Shown here in pieces: positions 1 through 5,070 of a stretch of 5,740 nucleotides of DNA. A program made the translations under genes and the position numbers. The notes under the pieces were generated by a model. It was not told where the DNA came from. It saw only the letters and a program-made list of their open reading frames with translations, and made no database searches. The number at the start of each line of letters is the position of its first letter. Position 1 is the stretch's first letter. Source of the stretch: Thermoleophilia bacterium (GTDB taxonomy: Bacteria > Actinomycetota > Thermoleophilia > Gaiellales > SKUG01); the NCBI GenBank assembly GCA_025964405.1, contig JAOPYW010000114.1, positions 1-5,740 of the forward strand, written 5' to 3'.

Positions 1-783
1 CTCCACGCCGACCGCACGAGCCTGCTCGGCGCGCTCGTGCTGCTCACGCTGCCGTTCGTCGCCACGCAGTTCCTGTTCCGCTCCTTCGGACGCGAACGCT
101 CGCTCAACGCGGAGCTCGAGGCCGCCAACATCTCCATCACCGAGTCGCTCGTGAACGCCCTCGACGCCCGTGACCCCTACAGCGCCGGCCACTCGATCGC
201 CGTGGCCATCTACAGCCGCGACATCGCCCTCGAGATCGGACTCGAACCGGCCGACGTGCAGCGCACCTACCTCGCCGGCCTGCTGCACGACATCGGCAAG
301 ATCGCCGTGCCCGACGCCATCCTCCAGAAGCCCGCCGCACTCACCGACGCGGAGTTCGCCGAGATCCGCCTCCACCCGGTCGTGGGTGAGGAGATCCTGC
401 GGCCCAGCACGCACCTCGCCGACATCCTGCCGGGCGTGCGCCACCACCACGAGCGCATCGACGGCAAGGGCTACCCCGACCGCCTGCGCGACGCGGAGAT
501 CCCGCTCCAGGCCCGCATCATCGCGATCGCCGACGCCTTCAACGCCATGACGAGCGAGCGCCCCTACCGCGAGGCCATGCAGCCCGAGCTCGCCGAGCGC
601 ATCCTCGTGCAGAACCAGGGCATGCAGCACGACCCCTTCCTGGTCGCGGCCTTCCGGCGCGTGCTCGCCCGCCACGGCGATACCTACCGCCACGCGCAGG
701 GCGCCGAGTTCGACACCTCCGACCGCCTCCGCGACGTGATGCGGTCCCACTACCAGCTCGACGCGTTGCGTGACGCCGCCTGA
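1..783 (+). CDS. HD-GYP domain cyclic-di-GMP phosphodiesterase, 5'-truncated
   Basis: The reading frame is open from base 1, so the N-terminus lies outside the window; 260 residues are visible. Residues about 8-25 are hydrophobic and look like the last membrane segment of an N-terminal anchor or sensor. A short charged linker, possibly coiled coil (about 27-50), follows. The rest is an HD-GYP domain: the early GHS histidine at about residue 64, the metal-binding HD pair in LLHDIGK (H96, D97), the GYP signature HHERIDGKGYP (149-159), and the downstream NAMTSERPYR block typical of the family. All the metal-ligand motifs I can check are present, so it should be active. HD-GYP enzymes hydrolyse cyclic di-GMP to pGpG and/or GMP at the cytoplasmic face. 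Its location about 1.75 kb upstream of two cyclic-di-GMP riboswitches is suggestive but proves no functional link. The next gene overlaps its last 14 bases. Confidence 0.93.
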   Translation, partial: LHADRTSLLGALVLLTLPFVATQFLFRSFGRERSLNAELEAANISITESLVNALDARDPYSAGHSIAVAIYSRDIALEIGLEPADVQRTYLAGLLHDIGKIAVPDAILQKPAALTDAEFAEIRLHPVVGEEILRPSTHLADILPGVRHHHERIDGKGYPDRLRDAEIPLQARIIAIADAFNAMTSERPYREAMQPELAERILVQNQGMQHDPFLVAAFRRVLARHGDTYRHAQGAEFDTSDRLRDVMRSHYQLDALRDAA

Positions 784-1120
784 CCCGCACGGGCACTACC
801 GGGTGCTGCGCGTGTCGGGGCTGCTGGTTCCCGGATTCACCAAGCGCATCCGCTTCGCAGCCGACGGCGCACCGCTCGACGGCGTGACCTACCTGTGGGG
901 CATTCGCATCGGCGCCTTCACCGTGCGACCCGCACACGAGTTCGGGGAGCCCGACGCGGGCCTGCGCGCACTCCGCTATCGAGCGTGGCCGGTCATCGAC
1001 ACCTTGGGCACCGTTCCCGCAGTCGCCCACCGCTCCCCCGACTGCAGCGGGTGGATCCGCCTGCCCCGAGGCCGTCGCGTGCGTTTCTGCCGGTTCGAAC
1101 TGCAGCCGCTCCCCCACTGA
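770..1120 (+). CDS. small hypothetical protein overlapping the HD-GYP gene
   Basis: This is a 116-residue frame from a GTG that overlaps the HD-GYP gene by 14 bases in another frame, an arrangement that suggests one transcript and translational coupling. No clear ribosome binding site precedes GTG 770. An in-frame GTG at 812 (giving MSGLLVPGFTKRIRF) is an equally plausible start, because the protein looks conserved-like only from about there. I do not recognise a named family. The chain is soluble, with no membrane segment or signal peptide. It is rich in beta-type residues and ends in an arginine-rich motif, RGRRVRFCRFELQP. It resembles short actinobacterial conserved hypotheticals with a GLL-PG-KRI start and an RFCRF end, but that is recollection and not a search result. 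Function unknown; that it is a gene is moderately secure because it fills the gap in the sense direction with consistent codon use. Confidence 0.6.
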   Translation: MTPPDPHGHYRVLRVSGLLVPGFTKRIRFAADGAPLDGVTYLWGIRIGAFTVRPAHEFGEPDAGLRALRYRAWPVIDTLGTVPAVAHRSPDCSGWIRLPRGRRVRFCRFELQPLPH

Positions 1121-1133
1121 GTCACATCCCCCT

Positions 1134-1158
1134 GTGCAGGGCGCGCGACCCGGTGCAC
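1134..1158 (+). terminator. candidate stem-loop after the small hypothetical gene
   Basis: GTGCA (1134-1138) pairs with TGCAC (1154-1158), and GGG (1139-1141) with CCC (1149-1151), leaving a 7-base loop and a two-G bulge. It lies 14 bases after the stop of the upstream gene. A second weaker stem, GCCCGCC/GGTGGGC, follows at 1168-1187. There is no U-tract, so it may be a U-less actinobacterial terminator or merely a GC-rich chance stem. Confidence 0.3.
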
Positions 1159-1200
1159 GATGGACGTGCCCGCCGCCGTAGGTGGGCGCCGCCGTTCGCC

Positions 1201-1206
1201 AGGAGA
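1201..1206 (+). promoter_or_regulatory. ribosome binding site that fixes the GH76 start
   Basis: AGGAGA lies 7 bases before the in-frame GTG at 1214. The upstream in-frame ATG at 1160 has no Shine-Dalgarno-like sequence and follows directly on a stem-loop. The start at 1214 is therefore preferred, shortening the protein from 430 to 412 residues. Confidence 0.75.
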
Positions 1207-1213
1207 CCTCGCC

Positions 1214-2452
1214 GTGCCCGACCTCGGGATTCCAACGCACACGCACGTGCCCACCACGCTCGACCGCCTCATCCGGGGCAACGGGTCGATGGGCGCCGAC
1301 GCGGGCGTCTCCGCTGCTGCCGCGCCGTCGGGACCCACTGCGCCCGGCGCCGTGCGGACGGCCGCCACGGCGCCGCCCGTCGGCTTCCAGGGCAGCGATG
1401 CCCAGCGCGCACGCATGCGCGATGCCGCGATGGCCGACTACCGTGCCATCCAGTCGCAGCTCGTCGTCGACGGCGGCGACGCGCTCAAGCTGCGCGAGCA
1501 CTCGGGCGCCGGCCTCGGCGACATCCTCGGCGCGACCGCGTGGCCACACGGGCAGGTCGCGGCCGCAGCGCTCGACCGCGCGCTCATCTCGGGCGACACG
1601 ACCGAAGCCCGCAAGGCGTTGGCCGGGCTCGACCGGTTCGAACAGGGCGACACCGGCTCGTACAAGCCGACCGCGCTCCCGTGGAACCAGGATCGTTTCT
1701 ACGACGACAACGCCTGGATCGGGCTCGACTTCGTGCAGGCCGCGCGCATGACCGGCGACGACGGCTACGTCGACAAGGCGCGCAAGGTGTTCACCTTCCT
1801 CGAAGAGGGCCTGCACAAGGATGGCGGGCTCTACTGGAAGGAGGGCGAGCAGCGCATGTCGCGCAATGCGGCCTCGACGGGACCGGCGATGCAGCTCGCC
1901 CTGCAGCTCCACGACCTCACCGGTGAGCAGCACTACCTCGACGTCGCGAAGAACCTGGAGGCTGCCGAGACGAAGCTGCTGCGCGACGATCGCGGGCTCA
2001 TCCTCGACAACGTCGGCGACGACGGTTCGGTGGAGAGCTCCGTCTGGAGCTACAACCAGGGCACCTACGTCGGTGGGGAGCTGCAACTCTTCGAGCAGAC
2101 GGGCAACCGTGCCTTCCTGCAGAAGGCGACGTCGACCGCGACCGCGGCGCTCGATCACTTCGCGAAGGACGACGGGCTGTGGAAGCAGCCACCCGCGTTC
2201 AACGCCGTGTTCTTCCGCAACCTGCTCCAGCTCGATGCGGTGGCGCCTGATCCGCGCATCCGGGCCACCCTCGAACGCTACCTCGAGCGCGCGCGCGATT
2301 CGCGTGACGGCAACGGGCTCTACTCGGCAGCCCAGGGCATGGGTCAGTACGAGGGTCACGACGGCGCGACCTCGACGATCGACCAGGCCGCGTTCGTACA
2401 GATGCATGCCCTCCTCGCGATGACGCCGGAGCAGCTCGCCACCGTCACCTGA
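1214..2452 (+). CDS. glycoside hydrolase family 76 (alpha-1,6-mannanase-like), no signal peptide
   Basis: The 412-residue protein starts at GTG 1214, chosen for the AGGAGA ribosome binding site. Residues 1-60 are Ala/Pro/Gly/Thr-rich and probably disordered. The remaining 350 or so match the size of a GH76 (alpha/alpha)6 barrel. Diagnostic motifs are YDDNAW at 163-168, whose adjacent aspartates D164 and D165 correspond to the catalytic pair of GH76 endo-alpha-1,6-mannanases; a GGLYWKEG...RNAASTGPA block typical of the family; and WSYNQGTY around 278-285, matching the conserved YNQG. Known relatives cut alpha-1,6-linked mannose backbones, in fungal mannans or in actinobacterial lipomannan and lipoarabinomannan. 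No hydrophobic N-terminal segment exists from either start, so classical secretion is not predicted. That is unusual for an enzyme with envelope or extracellular substrates. Family assignment is firm; substrate and location are inferred. Confidence 0.9.
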   Translation: MPDLGIPTHTHVPTTLDRLIRGNGSMGADAGVSAAAAPSGPTAPGAVRTAATAPPVGFQGSDAQRARMRDAAMADYRAIQSQLVVDGGDALKLREHSGAGLGDILGATAWPHGQVAAAALDRALISGDTTEARKALAGLDRFEQGDTGSYKPTALPWNQDRFYDDNAWIGLDFVQAARMTGDDGYVDKARKVFTFLEEGLHKDGGLYWKEGEQRMSRNAASTGPAMQLALQLHDLTGEQHYLDVAKNLEAAETKLLRDDRGLILDNVGDDGSVESSVWSYNQGTYVGGELQLFEQTGNRAFLQKATSTATAALDHFAKDDGLWKQPPAFNAVFFRNLLQLDAVAPDPRIRATLERYLERARDSRDGNGLYSAAQGMGQYEGHDGATSTIDQAAFVQMHALLAMTPEQLATVT

Positions 2453-2479
2453 CGTGCGCGACTGACATCGACGCGCACG
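2453..2479 (+). terminator. inverted repeat directly after the GH76 stop
   Basis: CGTGCGCG (2453-2460) and CGCGCACG (2472-2479) are perfect 8-bp complements with an 11-base loop, starting on the base after the stop codon. No T-run follows. The position and stability fit a factor-independent terminator of the U-less kind proposed for GC-rich actinobacteria. It would insulate the riboswitch unit downstream. Confidence 0.5.
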
Positions 2480-2502
2480 AGCAGGCAATTCGCACATCCG
2501 GG

Positions 2503-2530
2503 TCAAGCTGGACGCCGTGCATGCCGACAG
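2503..2530 (+). promoter_or_regulatory. candidate sigma-28 (FliA/WhiG)-type promoter
   Basis: TCAA (2503-2506), 16 bases, then GCCGACAG (2523-2530). The WhiG/FliA consensus is TAAA, 15-16 bases, GCCGATAA, so the -10 element matches at 6 of 8 positions and the -35 at 3 of 4, with ideal spacing. Transcription would begin at about 2535-2538, a few bases before the first riboswitch aptamer (2541), which is where a leader promoter should be. I saw no good TTGACA/TATAAT-type pair here. Motif matching only. Confidence 0.45.
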
Positions 2531-2540
2531 TGGTGCAGAA

Positions 2541-2648
2541 CCACGAAAGGGCAAACCCACCGCGAGGTGGGGGCGCAAAGCCACGGGTCTCGACCGCCGG
2601 TAGTCACGAGAGTGAACCGGGCGCCGAGGAAGCCGAGCTGCCGAATGG
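2541..2648 (+). promoter_or_regulatory. cyclic-di-GMP-I (GEMM-I) riboswitch aptamer 1
   Basis: The GEMM-I core is plain: AAAGGGCAAACC (2547-2558) and GGCGCAAAGCCACGGG (2572-2587). Between them is the hairpin CCCACC-GCGA-GGTGGG with the expected GNRA tetraloop (GCGA, 2562-2565). A long second hairpin follows, capped by TCAC-GAGA-GTGA (2604-2615), and then the 3' element GCCGAGCTGCCGAA (2632-2645). CCA (2541-2543) pairs with TGG (2646-2648) to close the domain. The base equivalent to Vc2 G20, the middle G of AGGGC, is G; this points to cyclic di-GMP and not to the cGAMP-preferring GEMM-Ib variant, which carries A there. This aptamer is the closer of the two to consensus. It lies 63 bases beyond the GH76 inverted repeat. 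Confidence 0.93.
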
Positions 2649-2655
2649 AGAGCAA

Positions 2656-2751
2656 CCTCGAACGGGCTAACCTGCTGCGAGGCAGGGGCGCAAAGCCACG
2701 GGGGTCTGAACTGACGTGAGTCAGGTCGGAGCCAGCCGAGCTACCGAAGGG
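2656..2751 (+). promoter_or_regulatory. cyclic-di-GMP-I (GEMM-I) riboswitch aptamer 2 (tandem copy)
   Basis: A second aptamer begins 7 bases after the first. It repeats the core GGCGCAAAGCCACGGG (2687-2702) exactly. It has its own GCGA tetraloop hairpin CCTGCT-GCGA-GGCAGG (2671-2686), a second hairpin CTGAC-GTGA-GTCAG (2711-2724) extended by outer pairs to 2705/2730, and the 3' element GCCGAGCTACCGAA (2735-2748). CCT (2656-2658) can close with GGG (2749-2751), a covarying counterpart of CCA/TGG in copy 1. The 5' core reads CGGGCTAACC, so the bases equivalent to Vc2 A18 and A23 are C and U; affinity may differ from copy 1. The G20 equivalent is kept. Spacing and shared orientation indicate one leader RNA with two sensors. 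Confidence 0.88.
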
Positions 2752-2791
2752 ACGCTCGTTGACCAGTTCAACGATGTCTCGAAAGGGGTCC
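2750..2791 (+). promoter_or_regulatory. candidate expression platform hairpin of the tandem riboswitch
   Basis: TCGTTGA (2756-2762) and TCAACGA (2768-2774) form a perfect 7-bp stem with a CCAGT loop, extendable by GAC (2751-2753) with GTC (2776-2778). Alternatively GGAC (2750-2753) can pair with GTCC (2788-2791), enclosing the ribosome binding site. Bases 2750-2751 are also in the closing helix of aptamer 2, so aptamer closure and these pairings compete. No U-run follows, which favours control of translation over termination here. The pairings are visible; the switching logic is inference. Confidence 0.5.
2782..2788 (+). promoter_or_regulatory. ribosome binding site of the leader ORF
   Basis: AAAGGGG ends 5 bases before ATG 2794. 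It is the strongest ribosome binding site in the riboswitch leader and sits directly after the platform hairpin, so it is the likely site at which the riboswitch acts. Confidence 0.6.
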
Positions 2792-2793
2792 TC

Positions 2794-2910
2794 ATGCGGT
2801 CACGTATGTGGTTCACGGAGATGTTGGTTACGGGTGCGGCCACGGGAGTGGCGGAACTTGGGACCAGCTCGTTCTCCGCGGCTGCACGACGTGCACTGCG
2901 AGCGAGTTGA
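2794..2910 (+). CDS. 38-residue small protein or leader peptide under the tandem riboswitch
   Basis: ATG 2794 follows AAAGGGG by 5 bases and begins a 38-codon frame ending at TGA 2908-2910. The peptide opens MRSRMWFTEMLVTGAATGVA and closes with an Ala/Arg-rich AAARRALRAS, giving a basic and possibly amphipathic helix. It lacks a signal peptide and I know no family for it. It is the first frame after the riboswitches and has a far better ribosome binding site than anything else nearby, which argues that it is translated. Its third-position GC is only about 60 percent, clearly lower than in neighbouring genes, so it may be young, a leader peptide, or the relic of a displaced target gene. It is out of frame with the secreted protein, whose start is 182 bases beyond its stop. 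Confidence 0.45.
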   Translation: MRSRMWFTEMLVTGAATGVAELGTSSFSAAARRALRAS

Positions 2911-3001
2911 CCCCGCGAGACGGCCGAAGCTTTCTGCTGTCCAGTTCCTCCTCCCACCCAGCGTATGGGCGCCTCCCCCCTCCCCAGCCCTCCACGCTTG
3001 C

Positions 3002-3035
3002 TTCGGCGGGCCGGCCCCAGGGTCGGCTCGCCGAG
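3002..3035 (+). terminator. very stable GC hairpin, putative terminator or attenuator
   Basis: The arms 3004-3016 and 3021-3033 pair over 13 bp with only two G-U wobbles (3009/3028 and 3014/3023) around the loop CCAG (3017-3020). T3003-A3034 and T3002-G3035 extend it. A pyrimidine-rich tail, CTTCTTC (3036-3042), follows in place of a pure U-run. It lies between the small ORF and the secreted protein gene, so it could end a short riboswitch-small ORF transcript, attenuate read-through, or protect the mRNA end. A pyrimidine-rich stretch at about 2940-2995 precedes it and holds nothing else I can identify. Confidence 0.5.
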
Positions 3036-3092
3036 CTTCTTCGATGCACGAATCGAACTTTAGCTCGGCATGCTGTGCGTCGATGGGAGTAC

Positions 3093-4931
3093 ATGCCCCC
3101 GGTCGTCGCCCCTGTAGTTCCACGCGGCACGCGCACGTACGCGTGGGCGATCGCCGTCGGCCTCCTCCTGGTCGGCACATGGCTCAGCGCTTCGCCGCCG
3201 CGCTCCGCAACGGCTGCATCGATCACGGTGACCGCGAACATCGTCTCGCAGACCTCGGTCGACCTGACGGCCTGCGCATCGCCCGCGGCCCTGTCGTTCG
3301 GAACGGTGCAGCCCGGTACGCCGATGTCGACGAACGGTGACTGCACGGTAGCCTTCGGCTCGACCAACAGCGTTGCATCCCTGCAGCTCTCCCAGCTCGA
3401 TGGGGCCGGTGGCGCGATGTACCGTCCGACGACCGGAGTGCTCGACCCGGCGTTCGGCACGGCGGGGCGATCGAGCCACAGCCTCGGCACGGTCGACCAA
3501 GTCTGGGGCTCCGCGGTAGCTCCCGACGAGTCGACCCTGCTCGTCATGTCGAAGTCCGACGGCGCGAACAACGGCGACCTGCACCTGATCCGCATCGGCC
3601 CGTCGGGATCGCTCGATTCGACCTTCAACGGCGGACTCGGTTACCTACGCCTGCCGCTCAAGGCCGTGGCTGGCACGACGCGAGGTGTCGCGGCCGTGAC
3701 GATCCTCGCCAACGGCCAGATCCTCGTCGGGGGATCGGGCAGCGCAGACAACGGAATCGCCGCTGCCCGCGTGAATGCGAACGGCACGCTCGACACGCCC
3801 TTCGGCGGCGGAGATGGCGTCGCCACGATGGATCCCGGCGGGTTCGCGAATACCTCGCTGGCCTACAGGATACTCGCGCTCCGCAGCGGTAAGTTCGCGC
3901 TGATCGGGTTCGGTAACACGCCGACGGCGATCGCCCTGGTGGCGCGGTACAACGCCGACGGGACACCCGACATGACCTTCGGTGGCGGCGACGCGTACTA
4001 CGAACTCGACCTGAGCGGCACGACGGGGCAGTCGTTCATCACCGGGCAGGAGCTCGCGGACGGACGCCTGCTCATCGGTGGCGGGTCGGTCAACAACACC
4101 GGTGCGTTCACCCTGCTCCGGCTCACGGCTGACGGGACGCTCGACACCAGCTTCGGAACCGCCGGTATCTGGCGGCCGAACTACGGCACCGGCGGATTCT
4201 GGGACGACATGGAGATCGAAGCCTCCGGTACGATCCTCCTCCACGGCACGTCCATACCGTCATTCTCGACACGCATCGCCCGACTTGCGGCTGACGGCTC
4301 CGGGCTCGTGACCACGCTTGCCGGCACCGGCCTGATCACGACGACCCCGGTCGTAGGCTCGCAGTCGGGGCACTCGATCGGTCTCGACGATGATGGATCC
4401 ATCATGGTCGGCGGTTCGACCGCCACCTCGAACGGCGACAGCGTCGTGCGCAGGTATTACGCCGACGGCACGCTCGACACGTCCTTCGGCACGGCCGGCA
4501 CCGGCACCTACGTCGTCGCCACGGGCGCCGACGAGGTCACGTCGGTACACCCCCTGCCCAACGGTGGCTGGAGGCTCGTCGGCAACGCGGCCACGGGGGC
4601 GGCCGCCGACGCTTGGGTGGGCTCGGTCACTCGCACCACGGTGCCCGACTACGACGACACGGCGAACGACGACTGGGGAACCGCGGGAGCCGCCTTCTTC
4701 GGCGCTTGCCTCCGTGCCACGTCGGCCGTCGCCGACTGGTCGCCGAACGCCACGTGCGCGATGAGCGACGGGGCGCACTGGGCGAAGGTCCGGACGACGC
4801 CGACGACGGTCGCTCACATGGGCGGCTTCGGTTCGGGCACCGCCAGCCTCCGGTTCGGCCTGCGCACCGCGACGTCACTCGCACCGGGGCGGCTCATGGC
4901 GCCGGTCCGTGTCGGCGTCATCGCTCCTTGA
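3093..4931 (+). CDS. secreted delta-60 repeat (beta-propeller-like) protein
   Basis: The 612-residue protein starts at ATG 3093, where GGGAG (3085-3089) lies 3 bases upstream and a signal peptide begins at once. It has arginines at 11 and 14, a hydrophobic core at about 17-31, and probable cleavage after ATA at 39-41. An N-terminal domain to about residue 112 carries C61 and C84 in an LSFGTVQPG...GDCTVAFGS pattern. Seven repeats follow with the signature [L/P]D-x-x-F-G-x-x-G, at residues 117, 174, 233, 292, 350, 405 (degenerate) and 461. The 55-59-residue spacing is that of delta-60 repeats and suggests a seven-bladed propeller. A C-terminal domain from about 517 has DYDDTANDDWGTAG, C539, C555 and FGLRTATSLAPG. 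No membrane anchor or sortase motif is seen, so it should be released or loosely attached to the cell surface. The binding partner is unknown. The tandem riboswitch upstream suggests cyclic-di-GMP control, as for many adhesion or matrix proteins. Confidence 0.88.
   Translation: MPPVVAPVVPRGTRTYAWAIAVGLLLVGTWLSASPPRSATAASITVTANIVSQTSVDLTACASPAALSFGTVQPGTPMSTNGDCTVAFGSTNSVASLQLSQLDGAGGAMYRPTTGVLDPAFGTAGRSSHSLGTVDQVWGSAVAPDESTLLVMSKSDGANNGDLHLIRIGPSGSLDSTFNGGLGYLRLPLKAVAGTTRGVAAVTILANGQILVGGSGSADNGIAAARVNANGTLDTPFGGGDGVATMDPGGFANTSLAYRILALRSGKFALIGFGNTPTAIALVARYNADGTPDMTFGGGDAYYELDLSGTTGQSFITGQELADGRLLIGGGSVNNTGAFTLLRLTADGTLDTSFGTAGIWRPNYGTGGFWDDMEIEASGTILLHGTSIPSFSTRIARLAADGSGLVTTLAGTGLITTTPVVGSQSGHSIGLDDDGSIMVGGSTATSNGDSVVRRYYADGTLDTSFGTAGTGTYVVATGADEVTSVHPLPNGGWRLVGNAATGAAADAWVGSVTRTTVPDYDDTANDDWGTAGAAFFGACLRATSAVADWSPNATCAMSDGAHWAKVRTTPTTVAHMGGFGSGTASLRFGLRTATSLAPGRLMAPVRVGVIAP
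3441..4499 (+). repeat. seven delta-60-type protein repeats
   Basis: The encoded signatures LDPAFGTAG, LDSTFNGGLG, LDTPFGGGDG, PDMTFGGGDA, LDTSFGTAG, a degenerate GLVTTLAGTG and a final LDTSFGTAG recur every 55-59 codons. Several are preceded by R-[I/V/L/Y]-x-x-[D/N/S]-G. The sixth copy has lost the D-x-x-F core. The repeat is visible at protein level; the DNA is too diverged to behave as a simple tandem repeat. Confidence 0.85.
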
Positions 4932-5070
4932 CGGCGCGGGTGCGGACGCGAGGCGGCCCGTATCGCTCGCGGCCCGACCCCGAGCCGAGCAGGCAGTTTT
5001 TGACGAACGGCCACCAGCTGGCCCATTCCGTGCAACAACTTCAGTGCCGAATGCGAAGTACTGGTACATA

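Noticed and set aside
1160..1213. ATG 1160 as the start of the GH76 gene
   Set aside because: It has no ribosome binding site and directly follows a stem-loop, while GTG 1214 has AGGAGA at 7 bases.
2530..2544. GTGGT-GCAGA-ACCAC hairpin competing with closure of aptamer 1
   Set aside because: The pairing is perfect, but its 5' arm lies upstream of the predicted transcription start, so it is probably not in the RNA. It deserves another look if the start maps upstream.
539..2584. Long open frame on the minus strand (about 680 codons)
   Set aside because: It runs antisense through three recognisable plus-strand genes and the first riboswitch, is rich in Arg, Ala and Gly, and shows no domain. 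Long antisense frames are expected opposite genes with high third-position GC.
2541..2751. GEMM-Ib (3',3'-cGAMP) type riboswitch
   Set aside because: Both aptamers keep G at the Vc2 G20 position; the cGAMP-preferring variants carry A there.
2808..3092. Upstream GTG start (2808) for the secreted protein
   Set aside because: The extra 95 residues have no protein-like pattern, run through the small ORF and the GC hairpin, and would bury the signal peptide. ATG 3093 with GGGAG upstream gives a proper signal peptide at once.
4965..5001. Terminator after the secreted protein gene, ending in TTTTT (4997-5001)
   Set aside because: The best stem I can draw (GCTCG with CGAGC, 4965-4990) is only 5-6 bp with a bulge and lies 6 bases before the T-run.
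5000..5028. TTGACG (5000-5005) as the -35 box of a promoter for the 6C-like RNA
   Set aside because: No acceptable -10 hexamer lies 16-18 bases downstream (CCATTC/CATTCC). The TACATA and TAGCGT hexamers nearer 5071 lack a matching -35, so no promoter was called.
5046..5053. GCCGAATG as a second FliA/WhiG -10 element before the 6C-like RNA
   Set aside because: The position 16 bases upstream reads TTCC and not TAAA or TCAA.
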